Assembly (NCBI RefSeq): GCF_001423485.1
Contig: NZ_LMOD01000005.1
Span: 1-64,000, forward strand
Source of the DNA: Microbacterium sp. Leaf320
GTDB taxonomy: Bacteria; Actinomycetota; Actinomycetes; Actinomycetales; Microbacteriaceae
Reading direction: 5' to 3'
Length of the DNA stretch: 64,000 nucleotides
Every line of letters starts with the position of its first letter. Within the stretch, counting starts at the first letter, position 1. The notes beneath the pieces were generated by a model, which was not told where the DNA came from, did no database searches, and saw only the letters and a program-made list of their open reading frames with translations. Position numbers and translations under genes: made by a program. This document shows positions 63,339 through 64,000 of the stretch, piece by piece.

Positions 63339-63366
63339 ACGGCGCCCCGCCGCGCCTGGAGACGTC

Positions 63367-64000
63367 ATGATCGCCCTGTCGCTTGCTGAGATCGCCGCCG
63401 TCCTCGGGGGTGATCTCCGACTCGCAGGTACCGCGACGGCCGAGACCCTCGTCGACGGCGTGGTCGACACCGATTCGCGCACCATGGCGCCCGGATCCGT
63501 CTTCGTCGCGAAGCCGGGTGCCGAGACCGACGGACACCGCTTCGTCGGATCCGCGCTGGCAGCCGGCGCCGCTCTCGCGATCGTCGAGCATCCTGTCGAC
63601 GACGAGATCACGCAGATCGTCGTCCCGAGCGCTGTCGCCGCCCTCGCCGATCTGGCGCGAGAGGTCGTGGCGCGCGTGCGCGCCGAGGGGCATCTCAAGA
63701 TCGTCGGCATCACGGGCTCGAACGGCAAGACGACGACCAAGAACTTCCTCGCGCGCATCCTCGCCGGCGAGGGGGAGACGGTGGCGCCCATCAACTCGTT
63801 CAACAACGAGGTGGGCGCTCCGGTGACGATGTTGCGGATCACGCACGACACGCGGTTCCTCGTGAGCGAGTTCGGTGCGGACGCGCCGGGCAGCATCGCA
63901 CGCCTCGCGGGCCTCGTGGAGCCGGACATCGCCGTGGTGCTGATGGTCGGCATGGCGCACGCCGGAGGATTCGGCGGCATCGAGGCGACCGCGAAGGCCA
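63367..64000 (+). CDS. murF: UDP-MurNAc-tripeptide D-Ala-D-Ala ligase MurF, 5' part
   Basis: The first 211 codons are in the window; the gene runs off the edge. N-terminal SLAEIAAVLGG and VDTDSRTMAPGSVFVAKPG are typical of MurF, and the ATP loop GITGSNGKTTTKNFL lies near residue 116, followed by NSFNNEVGAPVTML. It adds D-Ala-D-Ala to the muropeptide. MurE, which usually precedes it, has the acidic-substrate motif DNPR, absent here. Confidence 0.93.
   Translation, partial: MIALSLAEIAAVLGGDLRLAGTATAETLVDGVVDTDSRTMAPGSVFVAKPGAETDGHRFVGSALAAGAALAIVEHPVDDEITQIVVPSAVAALADLAREVVARVRAEGHLKIVGITGSNGKTTTKNFLARILAGEGETVAPINSFNNEVGAPVTMLRITHDTRFLVSEFGADAPGSIARLAGLVEPDIAVVLMVGMAHAGGFGGIEATAKA

Noticed and set aside
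63367..64000. Reading the last gene as MurE
   Set aside because: N-terminus and the GSNGKTTTKNF loop fit MurF; the DNPR substrate motif of MurE is not in the visible part, and the start resembles MurF proteins.

Overview
The window is high-GC, densely packed chromosomal DNA from an actinobacterium of the family Microbacteriaceae, most likely Microbacterium. The basis is gene order plus protein character: the first third (HAD phosphatase, tlyA, nadK, recN, pyrG, ADP-ribose NUDIX, xerD, parA, scpA, scpB, pseudouridine synthase, cmk, der) follows the order of Mycobacterium tuberculosis Rv1691-Rv1713, and the last 12 kb (aroG, PASTA kinase, Rv2175c-like protein, polyprenyl synthase, DUF3040, mraZ, rsmH, ftsL, ftsI, murF) follows the reverse complement of Rv2178c-Rv2157c. 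No database search was run; family calls come from reading motifs and from known gene order. No complete insertion sequence, prophage or CRISPR array was seen.

Layout. 1-134: 3' end of a 5S rRNA and its terminator. 164-16898: a co-directional run of housekeeping genes, mostly with stop/start overlaps. 16915-18354: a strong terminator, a 60-bp tandem repeat, a gene fusing a NUDIX domain to a NYN/PIN-like domain, and a second short-repeat patch. 18355-22191: minus-strand genes (DUF222/HNH endonuclease, S4 RNA-binding protein, lysoplasmalogenase, a small HhH protein, a GNAT acetyltransferase). 22310-22386: tRNA-Pro(GGG). 22550-28285: small hypotheticals and two regulated accessory units, MarR/VOC dioxygenase and TetR/MFS-amidohydrolase. 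28286-28609: an AT-richer, strongly structured non-coding stretch. 29046-34851: the mutagenesis operon imuA-imuB-dnaE2 behind a LexA-type promoter. 34984-38264: prepilin peptidase, two small genes and a type III polyketide synthase-methyltransferase pair. 38322-43189: lpdA, a CopC-like protein, FHA protein GarA/OdhI, two MerR regulators and a ParA-like ATPase. 43283-49497: pyruvate carboxylase, a MinD-like ATPase with a long acidic repeat arm, and peptide deformylase. 49561-59148: FadD, PlsC, DAHP synthase, PASTA kinase, LysM protein and prenyl synthase. 59271-64000: the start of the division and cell-wall (dcw) cluster with its MraZ operator.

How the genes work together: chromosome maintenance (ParA, ScpA/B, XerD, RecN), RNA modification and ribosome maturation (TlyA, RluB, Der, RsmH), central metabolism under FHA control (LpdA, GarA/OdhI, Pyc), an SOS-inducible mutagenesis module, and envelope synthesis and division.

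Items most worth following up: two oppositely oriented MraZ-box arrays upstream of mraZ; LexA-like boxes shared by the imuA operon and the HNH gene; the NUDIX-NYN fusion; two proteins with extreme low-complexity repeats; short duplications at three gene ends or junctions; and about fourteen genes preceded by a -10-like hexamer placed 6-8 nt before the start codon, which implies leaderless mRNAs.
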